A program made the position numbers and the translations under genes. A DNA stretch of 7,665 bases, taken from contig SKGI01000035.1 of assembly GCA_007117555.1 (NCBI GenBank), positions 1 through 7,665 of the forward strand, read 5' to 3'. How positions within the stretch are numbered: position 1 is the stretch's first letter; every line of letters starts with the position of its first letter. Below are positions 6,064-7,665 of the stretch, piece after piece. The notes beneath the pieces were generated by a model that worked only from the letters and a program-made list of their open reading frames with translations, did not search any database and was not told the origin of the DNA. The stretch is from Candidatus Izemoplasma sp. GTDB taxonomy: Bacteria; Bacillota_I; Bacilli_A; Izemoplasmatales; Izemoplasmataceae.

Positions 6064-7665
6064 CTACTTCATTTTTTTGAGTGCAAGTTCTTGAAGTTGG
6101 TTCGCATCGACTTCTGAAGGTGCTTCAGTCATCAAACACTGTGCACTACTTGTTTTAGGAAAGGCAATCACATCGCGAATGTTGTCTGTACCACCAAGCA
6201 ACATCACAAACCGGTCAAAACCAAATGCAATGCCACCATGCGGTGGGGTTCCATACGTTAAAGCATCGAGAAAGAAGCCAAATCGTTCCCGCTGTTCTGA
6301 CTCACTCATACCAAGGACATTAAACACTGACTGTTGCATGAGTGGCTCGTGAATCCGCATCGACCCGCCTCCGAGTTCTTGACCTTGCACGACTAAGTCA
6401 TACGCAGCCGCAAGCACGACATCTGGATCGCTTTCTAGTTTTGATTTGTGTGCCTCAACAGGGCGCGTAAAGGGATGGTGCAAGGCATAATAACGTTCCG
6501 TCTCAGAATCATATTCAAACATCGGCCAATCGATAATCCAGGTGAAGTCAAATTGCGTTGCATCAATCAAGTTGAGTTGGCGCGCGATGTGCCGACGTAA
6601 AAATCCAAGTGACGCCCGGACCACATCAAGCGTGCTCGCTACGATCAAAATCAAATCACCCGTTTCGGCATCCATAGCGGTCTTGACTGACTCAAGCTCC
6701 TCGGTACTTAGAAACTTGGTGATACTACCAGAAACCGGCTCATCAAAGCGAATAAAAGCTAAGCCCTTCGCCCCATAAGTTTTGATCGCATCAGTAAGTT
6801 TATCAATGTCTTTTCTAGAAAACTGACTCGCGCCACCTTTAACATTGATGGCTTGTATCGCGCCACCTGAAGTGAGGGTTTGCTGAAATACATTGAAACT
6901 TGTATCTGCGAAACTGGCATTCAAATCAACCAATGTCATCGCAAAACGCGTATCGGGTTTATCCGATCCATACAAACGCATCGCTTCAGCATACGTCATC
7001 CTTGGAAATGGTTCGGTCAAATCTAGGCCATGAACGGTACGCATGACATGTTTGATTAAGCGCTCACTAACTTCAAGCACACTTTCTTGTGTGTTAAAGC
7101 TCATCTCAAGATCGATTTGGGTAAACTCTGGCTGCCGGTCGCTGCGCAAATCTTCATCTCGAAAACATTTAGCGATTTGATAATATTTTCTAAAACCAGA
7201 AATCATCAAAAGTTGCTTGAACAATTGCGGCGATTGTGGCAATGCATAAAAGTCTCCTTTAGATACACGCGAAGGAACGATGTAGTCGCGGGCGCCTTCT
7301 GGTGTTGACTTAGTTAAAATGGGTGTGTCAAACTCCATAAAATCTTCCGCATTCAGAAACTGCCGAACGGCTTGCATCATGTCATGACGCAAACGCATGA
7401 GCTTTTGTAGTTTTGGGCGACGCAAATCAAGATAACGATACTTCAATCGAGTATCTTCAAGTGCATCGGTATCATCCTGCACTAACAAAGGCGGCTGTTT
7501 GGCACTGTTTAAGACTAACAAGTTGGTGACATTCACTTCGATGTCACCTGTTTTTATTTGCTTGTTTTTACTTGAACGTTCACGCACGACCCCTTCGATA
7601 CGCACGACATACTCATTTTTTAAAGCTGCGGCAATATTTTTCAAATCATTATCTGAGTCAAAAGC
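6064..7665 (-). CDS. aspS: Aspartyl-tRNA synthetase, 5' end cut by window edge
   Basis: Class II aminoacyl-tRNA synthetase that charges tRNA-Asp with aspartate in the cytoplasm. The frame stays open to the right edge, so the visible 533 codons lack roughly the first 55 to 60 residues (most of the OB-fold anticodon-binding domain); bacterial AspRS is usually about 590 residues. Visible in order: the end of the OB fold, the linker with RYLDLRRP, motif 1 region (DTPILTKSTPEGARD), motif 2 (FRDEDLRSDRQPEFTQ), the bacterial GAD insertion domain in the middle, and motif 3 (GGIAFGFDRFVMLLGG) followed by the IRDVIAFPK and TEAPSEV segments near the C-terminus. A TTG at 7644 in the same frame is not the start, because AspRS homology continues upstream of it. 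The gene ends with TAG. The missing N-terminus prevents a judgement on discriminating versus non-discriminating tRNA recognition. Identification is secure. Confidence 0.97.
   Translation of the reverse strand, partial: AFDSDNDLKNIAAALKNEYVVRIEGVVRERSSKNKQIKTGDIEVNVTNLLVLNSAKQPPLLVQDDTDALEDTRLKYRYLDLRRPKLQKLMRLRHDMMQAVRQFLNAEDFMEFDTPILTKSTPEGARDYIVPSRVSKGDFYALPQSPQLFKQLLMISGFRKYYQIAKCFRDEDLRSDRQPEFTQIDLEMSFNTQESVLEVSERLIKHVMRTVHGLDLTEPFPRMTYAEAMRLYGSDKPDTRFAMTLVDLNASFADTSFNVFQQTLTSGGAIQAINVKGGASQFSRKDIDKLTDAIKTYGAKGLAFIRFDEPVSGSITKFLSTEELESVKTAMDAETGDLILIVASTLDVVRASLGFLRRHIARQLNLIDATQFDFTWIIDWPMFEYDSETERYYALHHPFTRPVEAHKSKLESDPDVVLAAAYDLVVQGQELGGGSMRIHEPLMQQSVFNVLGMSESEQRERFGFFLDALTYGTPPHGGIAFGFDRFVMLLGGTDNIRDVIAFPKTSSAQCLMTEAPSEVDANQLQELALKKMK

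Noticed and set aside
6811..6822. 12-bp palindrome TTTTCTAGAAAA inside aspS
   Set aside because: It has no loop or flanking symmetry, lies deep in a conserved coding region (GAD domain), and there is no reason to think it is an operator.
1..7665. Search for mobile elements, CRISPR repeats, tRNA genes, riboswitches or a defence system
   Set aside because: All sequence is accounted for by tightly packed housekeeping genes on one strand; no direct-repeat array, transposase, cloverleaf or long leader was seen.

Overview
This is a gene-dense stretch of a bacterial chromosome. All ten recognisable genes lie on the minus strand, so transcription runs from high to low coordinates. The gene set (bacterial-type AspRS with a GAD insertion, a YlbL/SepM-like membrane Lon protease, LspA followed directly by an RluD-family synthase, and purine-rich Shine-Dalgarno sites) points to Bacillota, probably a Bacilli- or Erysipelotrichia-like lineage. 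I cannot name a genus. TGA is used as a true stop in several genes and Trp is TGG, so this is not the Mycoplasma code. I see no mobile element, CRISPR array, tRNA or rRNA.

Layout in order of transcription: aspS (N-terminus cut by the right edge); a 41-bp gap with an extended -10 promoter; an AI-2E family membrane protein; an unknown four-helix membrane protein; a TcdA-type tRNA t6A dehydratase; msrA; a dCMP deaminase; a YlbL/SepM-like PDZ-Lon protease; an unknown three-helix membrane protein; lspA; and an RluD-family pseudouridine synthase (last few residues cut by the left edge). After the promoter gap, neighbouring genes are separated by at most 11 bp or overlap by 4 to 29 bp. No intergenic terminator is seen, so genes two to ten look like one long operon, with possible read-through from aspS. 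No stretch without a gene exceeds 41 bp.

Functionally it is a housekeeping operon. One theme is tRNA and rRNA function (AspRS, t6A cyclisation, rRNA pseudouridylation). A second is the cell envelope and membrane proteolysis (PDZ-Lon protease, signal peptidase II, AI-2E protein, two unknown membrane proteins). Methionine sulfoxide repair and dUMP supply make up the rest. Three likely translation starts lie downstream of the longest open frame: dCMP deaminase at 3265, protease at 2799 and three-helix protein at 1778.

I found no convincing undescribed system. The points most worth checking are the two orphan membrane genes locked into the operon by overlapping starts, a dCMP deaminase that looks like the eukaryotic DCTD type, and two perfect 10-bp inverted repeats with 7-nt loops inside coding sequence, each followed by a short T run.
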